Origin: Paragordius varius
Taxonomy: Eukaryota > Nematomorpha
Length of the DNA stretch: 64,000 bases
Direction: 5' to 3'
Assembly: GCA_964247055.1 (NCBI GenBank)
Contig: OZ176057.1
Coordinates: forward strand, 620,001-684,000
The notes below the pieces were generated by a model. That model worked only from the letters and a program-made list of their open reading frames with translations. It was not told where the DNA came from and ran no database searches. A program made the position numbers and the translations under genes. Below are positions 11,201-22,690 of the stretch, one piece after another (the stretch's first letter is position 1; each line of letters starts with the position of its first letter).

Positions 11201-11479
11201 TTTTCAAATCAAACAAAATTATAAATTAACTAACAATCACTTTTGATAACTAAGTATATAGAAGGATCACGTCATAAATATGCATCATTTAGTATAGTGT
11301 GGAAATACAACATAACCTGTATAAACGAAGATTCGATACTAAATTATAATATTTAAAGCAGTTGATAACTTTTTGGGGTAGTCTAAACCGGAGTTTTAAA
11401 ACTTTATCTCAAATTGGCAGTTAAATATTGCTATATATAAGAATCGCTAAAACTGTTTTTAAACTTTTCATTCATGTTT

Positions 11480-12720
11480 TGTTGTTTTAACATCAAATGA
11501 TAGGTTTTCATGCGCATAGATGTAGGCATATCTTTGGTACCATAACAAATTTAACAGGATCCCTACCAACAAATCCTAAAAATGTTAACTGTCCTTATTC
11601 CTGGGATTCTTGGGCCATTTTTGTCCAAAAATGGGTTTAGTTAACCGTGTGTGCTGAAAAAGCAACGGCCCAAAACCCGTAATCCACTTCAGATATTCGG
11701 GTCGCATTATATAACAATTTTTGTCGTTCTTTTTTTCCAATCGATAAGGCAACATAGGTGTAAGAAACTTTCATTAATTGCTTTTGCCTATAATTGTTGG
11801 TGAGAAAATAGTATGTATTGCGCTGTTTATTACAAATTCGGGCGCACCTTTTAGCGCAACCAATATGGTATCATTTTGATTTGATGGAACCTACAACTTG
11901 CATACAATTTCCTCTCAAATAAAAATGGAGTTTTCTTAACTCTTTGGACATCATATTGAAAACTTTTTAACTTGCCTTAGTCAATTTCATTAAGAAAAGT
12001 ATTAGTAAACCGGATTCAGTAGGGAATATATGACTGCTCGTATTATTGTCTCTAGCAGTTTTGAGCGATTGATTTGTGGGAAAATTTGATTCAGTACAGA
12101 GTGCACCAACTGATAGCAAATGTATTACATTAGATCACACATACTTATAATATTGGGTGATTGGTTATCAAACTTGGGACCAAAAATTTGGTCCATAAAA
12201 AATACCTTTCCTATTTTACTGTCAATCTTATAAAAACCATCATCAGGTGTGTATATCCGTTAATGTCATTCGATTAGTAGTTGATGTTCTAGTATTATCC
12301 GAACACAAAACATTAACTCGACCTAGAGTTTCAACAGTCGGTAGTTTTTTCATAAGGACCCTTTTTTAGACATACGGATAACACCGAGCGCCAATTACTG
12401 TCAAAACGATGGGAAGTCCCTCTGGAATAGCTGCTACCGCTAAACAAACACCAATGATAAACATTTCAAGCAATGGACGTCCCCTCAAATATCTCATGAG
12501 TATAATGAGCGCTATTATGAAAATACTATAAAAACTGAGTTGTTTCCCCAATCGATCATAGATGTAAAGGTATTTTGGGTGCTTATTCAACTTTCATTTG
12601 TTTGAATATTACAAACTTTGTTCTCTTACCCGAACTAATAACTAACCCCTTTGCCTTTCCGCTGTACACCAAAGTTAATCATAAAGGCAAATGGTTTAAG
12701 GAGGTATGTGCATGATCTTT
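11480..12720 (-). pseudogene. SPCA-type ATPase pseudogene, copy 2, fused to a D fragment
   Basis: Minus-strand readings in order: a degraded actuator-domain end (FAFMINFGVQRKGKG, family IAFMGTLVRCGKAKG) at 12720-12640; M4 with [20 protein letters not shown] at 12590-12366; a decayed DKTGTLT region with NRMTLTDI near 12300; and the nucleotide-binding domain to about 11750. It continues past copy 1 toward the family's LTFLGLVGIxDP segment at about 11600-11560. The last ~70 bp (11480-11550) is the truncated fourth D-array unit. The same D-ATPase junction occurs at about 15275, so the junction was duplicated with the block. Many stops and frameshifts. Confidence 0.8.
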
Positions 12721-13273
12721 TGTCTTCAACTTTTAAAATCAACCTTTTTAAGGGTATTTATATTAATTTAAGTATACTCTCTCCTTTGTGAGGGCGTGCA
12801 AATCACACCCAAAAAATTTTGGAAAACTAAGATAACTACTCGGTCCAAATAGTTAGTTACTTAATCATTAAAACATATATTAAAATCTTTCTTACATTAG
12901 AAAACAGCGGTTAGTTATACAAAAATGTAAATTTTTGCGACAAGTTATGTGGAAGCCTTTTATTATCATTATTATAATTCAATCCTTACTGACAATTGCA
13001 AAACAACTTATTATGTATTATTGGTATAACAGTAAAAAAAACAAATTGGAATATATAATTTATTGAAAATTTATGATTTATCAGATCACACTGCAAATTA
13101 AATATTTAGATTTTGAAATTTCGAATCCATTTTTTCATGGATTTATTCTTGGCTTTTCTCACCTGTAAAGAAAATGGAAATTATTTGAGCCTCTAAAATA
13201 TAAAAAACGAATTGTCAATTTATTACATTTGAATCAAAAGTTTCCTCTTCCCGTATTGTTGGCATTAAACAAT

Positions 13274-13690
13274 TTAAAGCCATAAAATGTTTAACGGGAT
13301 AAAAAACACCTTTGCCATAGGATACCCTATTTCATAGTACACAGAAGGGTCTGGCACATTGATTACATTTTTAAAGGATATCTTTTCGTCATTTTGGTCA
13401 AATTCTTTAGCACACGCAATTCGTTCACATAAATTCAAAAATATATCTATCAACTCGCTTTTTCTATCATTTAACCACATCCACTTCCAACTAATCCACA
13501 CTTTCGCACCCATAAAATAGTCCCCTTATTCAGATTAAAAATTGAATTTGACATATTATTTATTTAATGAAGATTAAAGTTTTTAATTAACAAACCCTTA
13601 AAATTCGTAATTATTTATTATTAAAGATTAAAGTAAAATACACTTTATTACCTCCTTTTCCGAATCTCAAAAATTTGAAAAATTTTGATG
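13274..13690 (-). pseudogene. A-family copy 2, frameshifted
   Basis: The frame starts at 13513 with MGAKVWISWKWMWLND and matches copy 1 to GYPMAKVF. It then leaves frame: a base deletion turns VYPVKHF into FIPLNIL. DNA of the remaining C-terminus follows to about 13215. Exon-1-like DNA with FLRFGKGG and donor GGAG|GTAATA lies at about 13690-13650. One clear frameshift makes this copy probably non-functional. Confidence 0.5.
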
Positions 13691-13814
13691 ACATTTTTGT
13701 ATCAAACAATTTAGAATTATGTATTCTATATGTTCCATATGTTATTAACATTAATTACTCAAGACAACAAATTTTGACTATTTTTAACTGCCATTTTTTC
13801 ATTGAACTAGGGGT

Positions 13815-14300
13815 TATGCCAAGTGCCGATATATATCTTACATGTAATAATTGTAGATTTCACCAATTTCATGCCGGTTCATTGTACATTACAAGGGCAA
13901 TAAGAGCATGCTGTAGGTCTGCAAACCATCTAAATACCTAGTGTCCTGATCACACAACACCATTGCTAAAAATTAATTTGTTTCAATCATGAATTAATTA
14001 GAGACAACTGGAATGAGCCAGATGAAAGGGCAAATTGATTTTGATACATGACAATGCTAACTTTCAAACAGTAAAAGCAATGAGAGACACCCTAACATTA
14101 GATCGGGCTGCTAAATACTTTTCTGACCTGGCGCCATCTGGATGCATCTAAGCCTTAATGAAACACTTACTCGTTGAGCGGCACTTCAATATCTTCGAAT
14201 AAGTTGAATTAATTAATATCGGTTTTCCACAAAAGACGGTCAGTTTTTCTACCATACTCATATATTAACTAATAGATAAAAATATAAAAATAATATTATA
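13815..14300 (+). mobile_element. mariner transposase relic M3 (best preserved catalytic core)
   Basis: Around 14050-14150 the plus strand reads IHDNANFQTVKAMRDTL, then FSDLAPSG and, after a stop, MKHLLVERHFN. The Mos1 equivalent is LHDNAPSHTARAVRDTL, then YSPDLAPSD and MGHALAEQRF. The second catalytic Asp (HDNA) is present, but the third (PSD) is changed to Gly. Upstream DNA to 13815 is more decayed. It is followed by an H1-type hairpin. Confidence 0.8.
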
Positions 14301-14390
14301 GAAAAAAAAATTGTTTTAAAGTATTTATTTATGTGTTTATATTTTTGTAGTTAATATTATGGTTATATTTGGAATTTTTTCGAATTTTTT

Positions 14391-14434
14391 GCGAGGCGCC
14401 CTAAAAGTCGTGGCGGCGAGTTCTGGACACCCCT
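14391..14434. repeat. H1-type GC hairpin after M3
   Basis: GCGAGGCGCCCTAAAAGTCG, then TGGCGGCGAG and TTCTGGACACCCC. It is the same hairpin type as at 6493, again just 3' of a mariner relic. No H2 partner follows within 200 bp. Confidence 0.75.
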
Positions 14435-15001
14435 GATTTAAACCATAAAACGCATCTGTCCTATATTATCACGTGAACATGTTTTATCCCCAGATTCTGA
14501 CTATGCTGGCGTTTGGAAGATTTGCCAGCGCGTATTCACTTTCTGCTTGCGTTATAGTTGGTTCTGTTAGTTATAGAATCTTTTTTAATTTATTTTTCCT
14601 TTAAGATTTTTTTCCATTTTATTAATATGTCTTTTATGTTAATTAGCATTTTTGATCCATTGATATCTAATTGTAATATTTTCATTTTTTAGGTTTGGAA
14701 TTGAGAAATTTATACAAAGAGGAGTATTCGCTTTCAAACAATCAATTTCAATTTCATGGCATTTATCATCTACTGCATGTACTTTGACTTTATTTGTTTA
14801 GTAAAAGCACGCCAGTGTTTTGTATTGATGTACCTGGCCTATCAAATATTTCCTAACATAGAGAGTTTAGTTTTTATTAGTGCTATTTTTTAGGTTTATG
14901 TTTTCGGTTTGTTTTATTATTTTAATTTTTTTTCGTGGAGCTAATCAAATCTGTCATGAGCTATTCATGAACGATAGTTTTGTTATATATAGTATTTTTT
15001 T

Positions 15002-15039
15002 CTGGGCGCACAAAAGTCGTGGCGAATTCCGGACACCCC
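15002..15039. repeat. degraded H1-type hairpin
   Basis: Contains GTCGTGGCG and CCGGACACCCC in the H1 order but lacks part of the centre. It stands about 140 bp left of a D-family fragment. Confidence 0.6.
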
Positions 15040-15179
15040 AGATTTAAACCATAAAGCGCGGATGTGTCTATTATTATTTAAACCATAATAATGCTTGAAG
15101 TTGCTTATATTCTAATCCCTAAGCAAAAATGATGTGTTAATATTTTCCATAGGGGAAATGTTTTTTCCTCTTATTTTAA

Positions 15180-16530
15180 ACTTTATCATTCATGTTTTGC
15201 TGTTTTAACATCATAAATGATAAGTTTTCATGCGTATGGAGATGTAGGCATATCTTTGGTTGCATAACAAATAACACCAGAAACGTTTGATTTAACAGGA
15301 TCCCGAATACCAACAAATCCTAAAAATGTTAACCGTCCCTCTTTGTGAGTTCTTGGGCCATTTGTGTCTGAAAATTATGTTTCGTTAACCGTGTATGTTG
15401 AAAAGGCAACGGCCAAAACCTGTAATCCACTTCAAAACAATCGGGTGGCATTATATAAAATTTTTTGCCGTTCTTTTTCTCCAATCAATAAGGCAACATT
15501 TGAAACAGAAGGTGTAGGAATTTCTCTCATATTGCCAATAATCGTTGGTGAGAGAATAGTATGTAATGCGCTTGTTCATTACAACTTCGGGCGCACCTTT
15601 TAGCGCGACCAATATCGTATCATTTTGATTTGATGGAACTCTGCATACAACTTGCATATATTTCCTTTCAGATGAAAATTCTTAACTCTCCGGACATCAT
15701 ATTGAAATTTCAACTTGCCTTCGCCAATTTTATTAAGAAAAGTTATTGTTAGTAAAGCGGATTCAGTAGGGAATATAGGACTGCTCGTATTATCGTCGAT
15801 ACCTTTTTGGGCGATTGATTTGTGGGAAAATTTGATTCAGTATAGAGTGCACCATATCAAATGGGATTAGACACACCGATAATATTGGGTGATTGGTTAT
15901 CAAACTTAAGACCCGAAATTTGGTCCATAGATATTACTTTTCCTATTTTACTGTCAATCTTATAGCAACCATCATCAGGTGAATATGTGGTACTGTCATT
16001 CGATTAGTAGTTAACAGTATTATCCGATCATAAAACATCAACAATCGGTAGTTTTTTGCTAAGGACCCATTTTTAAGACATACGGATAACACCGAGGGCT
16101 AATGTTTTGGAATAGCTGCTACCGCTAAACCAACACCAATGCTACACATTTCAAATGGACGTCCCCTCAAATATCCCATGAGTATAATGAGAGCTATTAT
16201 ACAAAGACTATAATAACTGAGTTGTTTCCTTAATCGATCCATAGATTTTGTAAAGGCTTTTGTGTGTTTGTACAAGTATCATTTGAATATTTCATAAAAC
16301 TCTGTTCTCTCACCCGTACCAATAACTAAACCATTTCCATTTCCGCTGCACACCAAAGTTTCCATAACAATGTGGTTTAAGGACGATTGTGCATAATATT
16401 TATGCTGGCCATCTACCTCAGAAGCAATTGCATTCTCAGATCTCCAAACCAAGATTTCCGCCAGATGCTGATTTTATCTGAGCGGCTTAGCCTTTGAATC
16501 TTTGCCAGTTTTACAGTCAGTTTTGGGTTC
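15180..16530 (-). pseudogene. SPCA-type ATPase pseudogene, copy 3, with D fragment
   Basis: The longest ATPase copy. From high to low coordinates it reads an actuator-domain end (ENAIASEVDGQHKYYAQSS, HIVMETLVCSGNGNGLVIGT, GERTEFYEIFK) at about 16470-16290; a degraded M3/M4 region with [14 protein letters not shown] and GLAVAAIPK at 16250-16110; NRMTVPH-type DNA near 15990; and the nucleotide-binding domain with VALKGAPEVVMNKR at 15657-15560. It ends with LTFLGFVGIRDPVKSNVSGV near 15350-15290, matching the family's LTFLGLVGIIDP. The DNA at 15180-15275 is a D-family fragment. Frame breaks are numerous and there are no introns. Confidence 0.85.
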
Positions 16531-17200
16531 CATTACTCAGTTAAAGGAACACAAAGCGACTAAAATTTTTAGCGGTTAAAATACGATTCACTTACTTTAA
16601 GTAAAAAATAAGTGTTTGGCATATTTTAGTGTTTCCAAAAATGTAAGCTCAGTCTCAACGTGATTGTTTTATCCCCGATGGTGACTGAGTCTATGAGAAT
16701 CAGCCTCTCATATTACCACCCGTGTAAAAATAAAAAATTTTAAAAATAATTTTTTAAATCAATTTTCTGAAAAACGAAGGTGACTGGGCCCTAAATTCTT
16801 CCCCCAGATTCATTCCGTCAATAAAATAAAAATTTTAAAAAATATTAGCTAATTAACTTTCCGGGAAACGTGGAGACTTATTCAGTTTTAATAACTAATA
16901 TAAATAACTGTTTGTAAGTGGGCCATGATAACTCATTTGTCTGAATTCGCTAAGTTTTCCCCACTTTGTGTTTTTAAAATAATAAGTTCTTCAAATTTTT
17001 AAATAAACTTTTTAAGGGTATGTATATTAATTTAAGGATACTCTCTCATTTGTGATAAGGGGTACAAATCATGACCCAAAATTCTTTTTAGAGTTACATA
17101 AGATAGCGACTCTGTGTAAATTCTTAGTTACTTACTCCTTAAATCATATATTAAAATGTAGTTCAGGAAACTGTTAATTATACAAAAATATTATTTTTTA
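16530..17200. other. unassigned AT-rich DNA between ATPase and A copies
   Basis: Part of this stretch (16530-16930) has no visible counterpart in the other duplication copies and may be an insertion. From about 16980 the DNA again matches the spacer at 2500-2900 and 12720-13000. No gene seen. Confidence 0.45.
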
Positions 17201-17459
17201 ATTAAAATCCAAGTGTGAAGCCTTTTATTATCATTATCATAATTCAATCATTACTGACGATTGCAAAACAACTTTTTATGTATTATTGGTATAACAGTAA
17301 AAACAAAACAAAATAGAAATTTATTGCATATTTATGATTCATCAGATCACAGAGAAAATTAAATAATTAAATTTTGAACTTTCGTATCCATTTTTTTCAT
17401 TGATTTCTTGGCTTTTCTCACCTGTTAATGTAAAAGAAAATGGAGATTATTTAAGCCTC

Positions 17460-17910
17460 AAAAATATAAAATACGAATTGTCAATTTATTACATTTGAAT
17501 CAAAAGTTTCCTCTTCCCGTATTGTTGGCTACAATTTAAAGCCACAAAATGTGTAACGGGATATACAAACACTTTTGCCATAGGATACCCTATTTCATAG
17601 TACACAGAAGGGTCTGGTACATTGATTGATGTGGTTTAATGATCGAAAAAGCGACTTGATATATTCATTTTTGAATTGTTGCGAACGATTTGCGTGTGTT
17701 AAAAAATTTGATCAAAATGACGAAAAGATGTCCTTTGAAATTGTAATCAATGTACCAGACCCTTCTCTGTACTATGAAATAGGGTATCCTATGGCAAAAG
17801 TTTGTATATCCCCTTAAACATTTTGCGGCTTTAAATTGTTTAATGCCAACAATACGAGAAGAGAATACTTTTGATTCAAATGTAATTAATTGACAATTCG
17901 TATTTTATAT
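17460..17910. repeat. A-family inverted repeat with a sharp junction
   Basis: 17460-17624 is A-family C-terminal DNA on the minus strand. From 17626 the same family resumes on the plus strand (MWFNDRKSDLIYSFLNCCER, later VPDPSLYYEIGYPMAKV). The sequence flips orientation within two bases. The plus-strand frame 17626-17817 is open for 63 codons but lacks the start of the family and shifts frame at its end. Confidence 0.8.
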
Positions 17911-18049
17911 TTTTGAGGCATAAATGAGTTCCATTTTCTTTTACAATAAGAGGTGCGAAAAGCCAAGAATAAATTAATGAAAAATGGATACAAAAATTAA
18001 TTTAAATACTTAATTTGCAAAGGGGGTTAGTTATTGGAACGGGTAGAAT

Positions 18050-18775
18050 AATTTGATGAAATATTCAAACAAATGAAAGTTGAATAAGGACCCAAAACAC
18101 CTTTAGAAAAATCTATGGATCGATTAGAAAACAACTCAGTTTTTATAGTCTTTGCATAAAGCTTTCATTATACTCATGATTGTTTGAGGGGATGTCGATT
18201 GCTTGAAACGTTATTGGGGTTAGTAGAGGGACTTCCCATCGTTGTGACAGTAATTAGCGCTCGGTGTTATCCGTATGTCTAAAAAATGGATCATTATCAA
18301 AAAACACAGACTATTGAAACTCTAGGTCCATTAACTAGTAATCGGATGACAGTAACGGATATATAAACACCTGATGATGATTACTATAAGATTGACAGTG
18401 AAATAGGAAAGGTAATATCTATGGATCAAATTTGTGGTCTCAAGTTTGATAACCAATCAACCCAACATTATCGGTATGTGTAATCCCGATGTAATCCATT
18501 TGATATCAATTGATGCACTCTATACTGAATCAAATTTTCCCATAAATCAATCGCCCATGAAGGGTAGCGACGATTATCTCTTAATATAGCCCCTAGCGAA
18601 TCCGCTTTGCTAGGAATAATTTTTCTCAATAAAATTGGGGAAGGCAAGTTGAAAAGTTTTCAATATGATGTCCAGAGATTTAAGAAAAGTCCATTTTTAT
18701 CTGAGAGGAAATATATGCATGTTGTAGGCTGAGTTCGATCAAATCAAAATGATACGATAATGCTGTCAATTACAA
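18050..18775 (+). pseudogene. SPCA-type ATPase pseudogene, copy 4, inverted
   Basis: The only plus-strand ATPase copy. It reads [11 protein letters not shown] and [12 protein letters not shown] near 18055-18145, then LPIVVTVISARCYPYV near 18230-18285, NRMTVTDI near 18340 and MDQICGLKFDNQ near 18420. The nucleotide-binding domain start (GKLKSFQYDVQRF, SPFLSERKYMHVV) runs to about 18750. At about 18760-18775 the block abruptly returns to minus orientation. The 17626-18775 segment is therefore one inverted chunk inside the duplicated block. Confidence 0.8.
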
Positions 18776-18992
18776 AACAACTTATTATGTATTATTGGTA
18801 AAACAAGGAAAACAAATTGGAATATATAATTTATTGAATATTTATGATTCATCAGATCACACTGCAAATTAAATATTTAAATTTTGAATTTTCATAGCCA
18901 TTTTTTCATTGATTTATTCTTGGCTTTTCTCACCTCCTAATGTAAAAGAAAATGGAAATTATTTGAGCCTCTAAAATATAAAAAACGAATTG

Positions 18993-19480
18993 TCAATTTA
19001 TTACATTTGAATCAAAAGTTTCCTTTTCCCATATTGTTGGCATTAAACAATTTAAAGCCATAAAATGTTTAACGGGATAAACAAACACTTTTGCCATAGG
19101 ATACCCTATTTCATAGCACACAGAAGGGTCTGGTACATTGATTACATTTTCAAAGGACATCTTTTCGCCATTTTGGTCAAATTCTTTAGCACACGCAAAT
19201 CGTTCGCAACAATTCAAAAATATATCTGCTAACTCGCTTTTTCTATCATTAAACCACATCCACTTCCAACTAATCCACACTTTCGCACCCATAAAATATT
19301 CCCCTTATTCAGATCAAAAATTGAATTTGATATATTATTTATTATTAGAAGATAGGAGTTTTACATTAACAAACCCTTAAAAAGGTAATTATATATTAGA
19401 AAGATGAGAATTTATCATACAATATAGTTTATTACCTCCTTTCCCGAATCTCAAAAATCTGAAATATTTTGGTGATATTT
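18993..19480 (-). CDS. A-family ORF, copy 4 (unrecognised)
   Basis: The open frame 19292-18993 encodes 99 residues, the same length as copy 1, from MGAKVWISWKWMWFND to NVIN. It differs from copy 1 at about nine positions, most of them non-conservative. The exon-1 region with donor GGAG|GTAATA lies at about 19475-19430. It sits beside, but in opposite orientation to, ATPase copy 4. The kept length in two copies could mean function or recent duplication; the amino-acid changes look relaxed. Confidence 0.4.
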
Positions 19481-19499
19481 TTGTATAAAATAGTTAAGA

Positions 19500-20650
19500 A
19501 TTATGTATTCTAATTAATGTTCCATTTATTATTAAAATATATAAATTAAATTCATGTTTATAAATTGTTTTAAAATTACCATTTTATTGTGTTAGTTTAG
19601 GGTATATTTTTATAATACCTTATAATAAGGGGAAAATGTGTTTGACTGATTATCGGTTTTTTTCTAATAAGGTATATTGTCAATATGGATGGATGGGTTG
19701 CTAGAATCGATCGTCTTTTTGAAAATTGCATAGATGCGATTTTTAATTTAATACTGAGTTATGCCAAGATAGCTTTGATTATTTTCTAATATACCCAAAT
19801 AAGATTACGGTTTTAAAGAAAAAAATAGGGTTTGTGTTTATAATTTTTAGCGAAAAGGTTTTTTTGTTTTCTCCTATTTTGGTAAATGGCTGTTAACATA
19901 ATTAATTCCGATATTTTGTTTAACTATATACCAGATTTAGTCATAAGTCATGGCTTTTGGAGACAAGTTCAATGACAGATGATCATTAGTTACAGTTATA
20001 ATATCTTTGTTGAACAATACACCACGCAAATTCATTCCGCCTAAAGTTGGCGTTGATTGTACGTTTCATTAATTTTTTCATATTTTGATGCCTTAATTTA
20101 ACAGATAAATTAACCGCGAGATCTCGGCATTTTCCCGTTACATTCAAGTGAAAAAAAAAGCCATTTTAGAGAGAACCGAAAATTGGAGTCCGGGCTCTCG
20201 TCTAAAAATAATAGAAATACTTTGATTCAAAATTTATTAATATATTTTAATGATAATATATAAAGCGTTTTGATTTCCCTAAAAATTATTCTAGCATTAT
20301 GTGGAAAACAGAATTTCATGGACGATTTATACAAAAGTGTTAATTTGTTCTTAATGCTTCCTAAACCTTAAACCTCAAATTAAAAAGGATCCCATATATA
20401 TTTTCTTTAAAAAACATATATTTTTTTGGGCACGTATCTTTTAATAAAAGATTTAAACGTTGAGGTAAAAGGAATAGGTCCTCTTTAAACTAAATAAATA
20501 GATTAACACTCCCAAACCCAAAGATGCTATGTCTACCAGGTAAAGTAATTAGCTACTGCTTTATCCAAGAGAAGACAGCAAAAATACTAAGTCGATAAAT
20601 TTGATACAGACTCGATTTCGTTCATCTAAATATAAACGACAAACACAGTG
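19500..20650. repeat. duplicated spacer, paralogous to 3480-4640
   Basis: Long stretches match 3480-4640 base for base with small indels, for instance TAACCGCGAGATC at 4141 and 20110 and the stretch beginning ATTATGTGGAAAAC at 4325 and 20296. No gene is supported in either copy. Confidence 0.8.
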
Positions 20651-20814
20651 ACGTTTAACATAAACTGGCTTTTAACTTTAAAATTAATAGTATTCTATTT
20701 CATTTTCATTTAGTTAGAAAAAATTGACTGGCATCATCCTGTGTTTGTAATATGGTCACCGTGCTCTATCGATTTAATTAGGCGAAGCATGTTTCAAATG
20801 TAAATGTTATTTAA

Positions 20815-21140
20815 ATGTGAAGTGGGCCTTTAGGCAAATCGAGCAGCTACAAAAACGACCAAGTGCAAATTAAACGGTCTCCCTACTCAGACCTATTAAC
20901 AATTAGCAGGAAGATGACTTATCGTTAACAATCCATAGTTTATGAGCAATGAGAAAGACTAAAAAAATAATAATTTATATGAACGTTAAAAAAATATCAT
21001 ATATGATTAGTGAAATTCGTATTAACCTTACGAAAAATATTTATGTATCGAATTGATCGGAAGTCACTTTATAAATCCTCGGAAAAAAATAGTAGCTTTC
21101 ATCTTTTAATGCCAGCCACTCTGCTTGAACAATATGACCA
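20815..21140 (+). mobile_element. mariner relic M4, cut off by a MITE
   Basis: DNA similar to the 5' part of M2/M6: a GAAGTGGGC start, AAATCGAGCAGCTACAAAAACG, and later TGACCATGTTATACC. The similarity stops where the MITE at 21144 begins. On the far side of the MITE I see no mariner continuation. Confidence 0.55.
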
Positions 21141-21143
21141 TGT

Positions 21144-21876
21144 TATACCATTTACACTTCAAGAGTGTCCTTGAACAATTCAAGTTGGTCCTTGAACAAT
21201 TCAAGTTGGTCCTTGAACAATTCAAGTTGGTCCCTGAACAGTTCAAGTTGGTCCTTGAACAGTTCAAGTTGGTCCTTAAAATTTATAAATTTTGATTTAA
21301 CCTTAATTTTTGCATTTATTCTTTTATTTTATTATTTATTAACCTAATTTTCATTATTTATTATATATTTATTCATTTAAAAATAAAATTTTTTATTGAA
21401 AAACCACTTTTTTGTTTCAAACTATTTTTTTTTCAATTGAACAAAATTATTGACTTTTAAATGTTTTTAAAAATTTAATTAATAACCCAGAAAACTTATA
21501 TATTTTTTCATTTCGTGTTAAAACCTATAAATATCTAAAATTATTTTAAGAAATGAATAAAGATATAGGGTTTCTCAAAGATTAAAAGTTGTTATCGATT
21601 TTAATTTTATGTTAAATAATAGAAAATAGGTTAAAAACAATAAAATAGATGAATTCTTTACAATTTGATTGATAAAATTTAAAAAAAAACAAAAAAGTCA
21701 AAGGACCAACTTGAATTGTTCAGGGACCAACTTGAACTGTTCAAGGACCAACTTGAATTGTTCAAGGACCAACTTGAACTGTTCAAGGACCAACTTGAAT
21801 TGTTCAAGGACCAACTTGAATTGTTCAAGGACCAACTTGAATTGTTCAAGGACACTCTTGAAGTGTAAATGGTATA
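21144..21876. mobile_element. MITE with 21-bp tandem palindromic end repeats (copy 1)
   Basis: Ends are inverted repeats starting TATACCATTTACACTTCAAG and closing with the reverse complement. Inside each end a 21-bp unit containing TTGAACAATTCAA is repeated head to tail: about five times at 21170-21275 and about seven times at 21704-21850, in opposite orientation. The ~400-bp centre is AT-rich with no long frame. The 60- and 106-codon frames here only translate the repeats. TATA at both flanks fits a TA-rich target site. It sits in mariner relic M4. Confidence 0.9.
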
Positions 21877-21884
21877 TATATATG

Positions 21885-22690
21885 TCTAGTAGGAGCAAAG
21901 TTTTAAAACCCCGTGAGATGCTTGATACGAACGCTATTGCCGTAAATCGATTAACGATTTTGAAAGTCGCCACAAGGCCTTTAAAATAAAGCCGATTATT
22001 TATCGAAATGGCCGATTGACCAGATCGATGCCTATGACGAAAATTATGCGGTTATTCCATACCTAGGATTTTTAAATTGGTTAGCAGGGATGAGATTCGA
22101 AAAGAAACCGCGTTAGATCCGTTCAAGTAATTAGGTATTTTCTGAAAGATGAGTTGGCATTTCATTATGTGTTTAAATGATCGGATTCTAATACCGAAGC
22201 CCGTTCAAAAGGACTGGTGAGACAACTAGACAGCAATTTAAACAACGTAAAATGATGAAAGCGATGGTCAGATTATGAAATCCATTAATCTGTGCCAATC
22301 GTGCCATAGTTAGCCGAATCTTTCCAGTGAGATCACAATGTTGGTGTGTGGGAGCGTTTGCATTATAGTATAGCCGAACCGGTCTTCGGTTATTATTGGT
22401 TGTTGGTAATAGATAGCGCCTATCAAAGAGCAGAAGGGTTTAAAAAAGGTAACGCATCGGTTGTAATCCCAAGCTAGAAGAAACTTTTGCAAGTTTTAGT
22501 TTTGCAAGAGAGATAGTTAGCGGTAACGCATCGTATTTTAATAATGGGTATTTTACGTCAACCTCAAGTAAGTTGTGGATGAATAAAGTTACCCCTTCTT
22601 ATCTTAGAAGCAATGGTATAGTAGAAAGGTTAGTAGGTACGATAAAAAGTATATACAAGAGAAAAATAGTGCGATACCCATGTTAATACA
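21885..22690 (+). mobile_element. Ty3/gypsy-like LTR-retroelement fossil, integrase part
   Basis: The plus strand shows scattered segments of a retroelement integrase core, such as GYYWLLVIDSAYQRAEGFKK near 22400 and SNGIVERLVGTIKS near 22610-22655. These match the family pattern of a GxxxLVVID segment and a SNGxxER segment. No LTRs, gag, protease or reverse transcriptase were recognised. It is broken, with multiple breaks, and looks old. Its left edge abuts the MITE at 21144-21876. Confidence 0.6.

Larger units (their letters stand above)
9897..11550 (-). repeat. 523-bp tandem array carrying D-family ORFs
   Basis: The start codons at 10154, 10677 and 11200 are exactly 523 bp apart and the units are nearly identical, including the intergenic part. 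A fourth, partial unit ends near 11550, where it joins ATPase pseudogene copy 2. The paralogous locus at 28.0-28.5 kb has a single unit, so the array expanded after the large duplication. Confidence 0.9.

Noticed and set aside
21669-21989. 106-codon repeat protein
   Set aside because: The repeated seven-residue unit is only the translation of the MITE's 21-bp end repeats.
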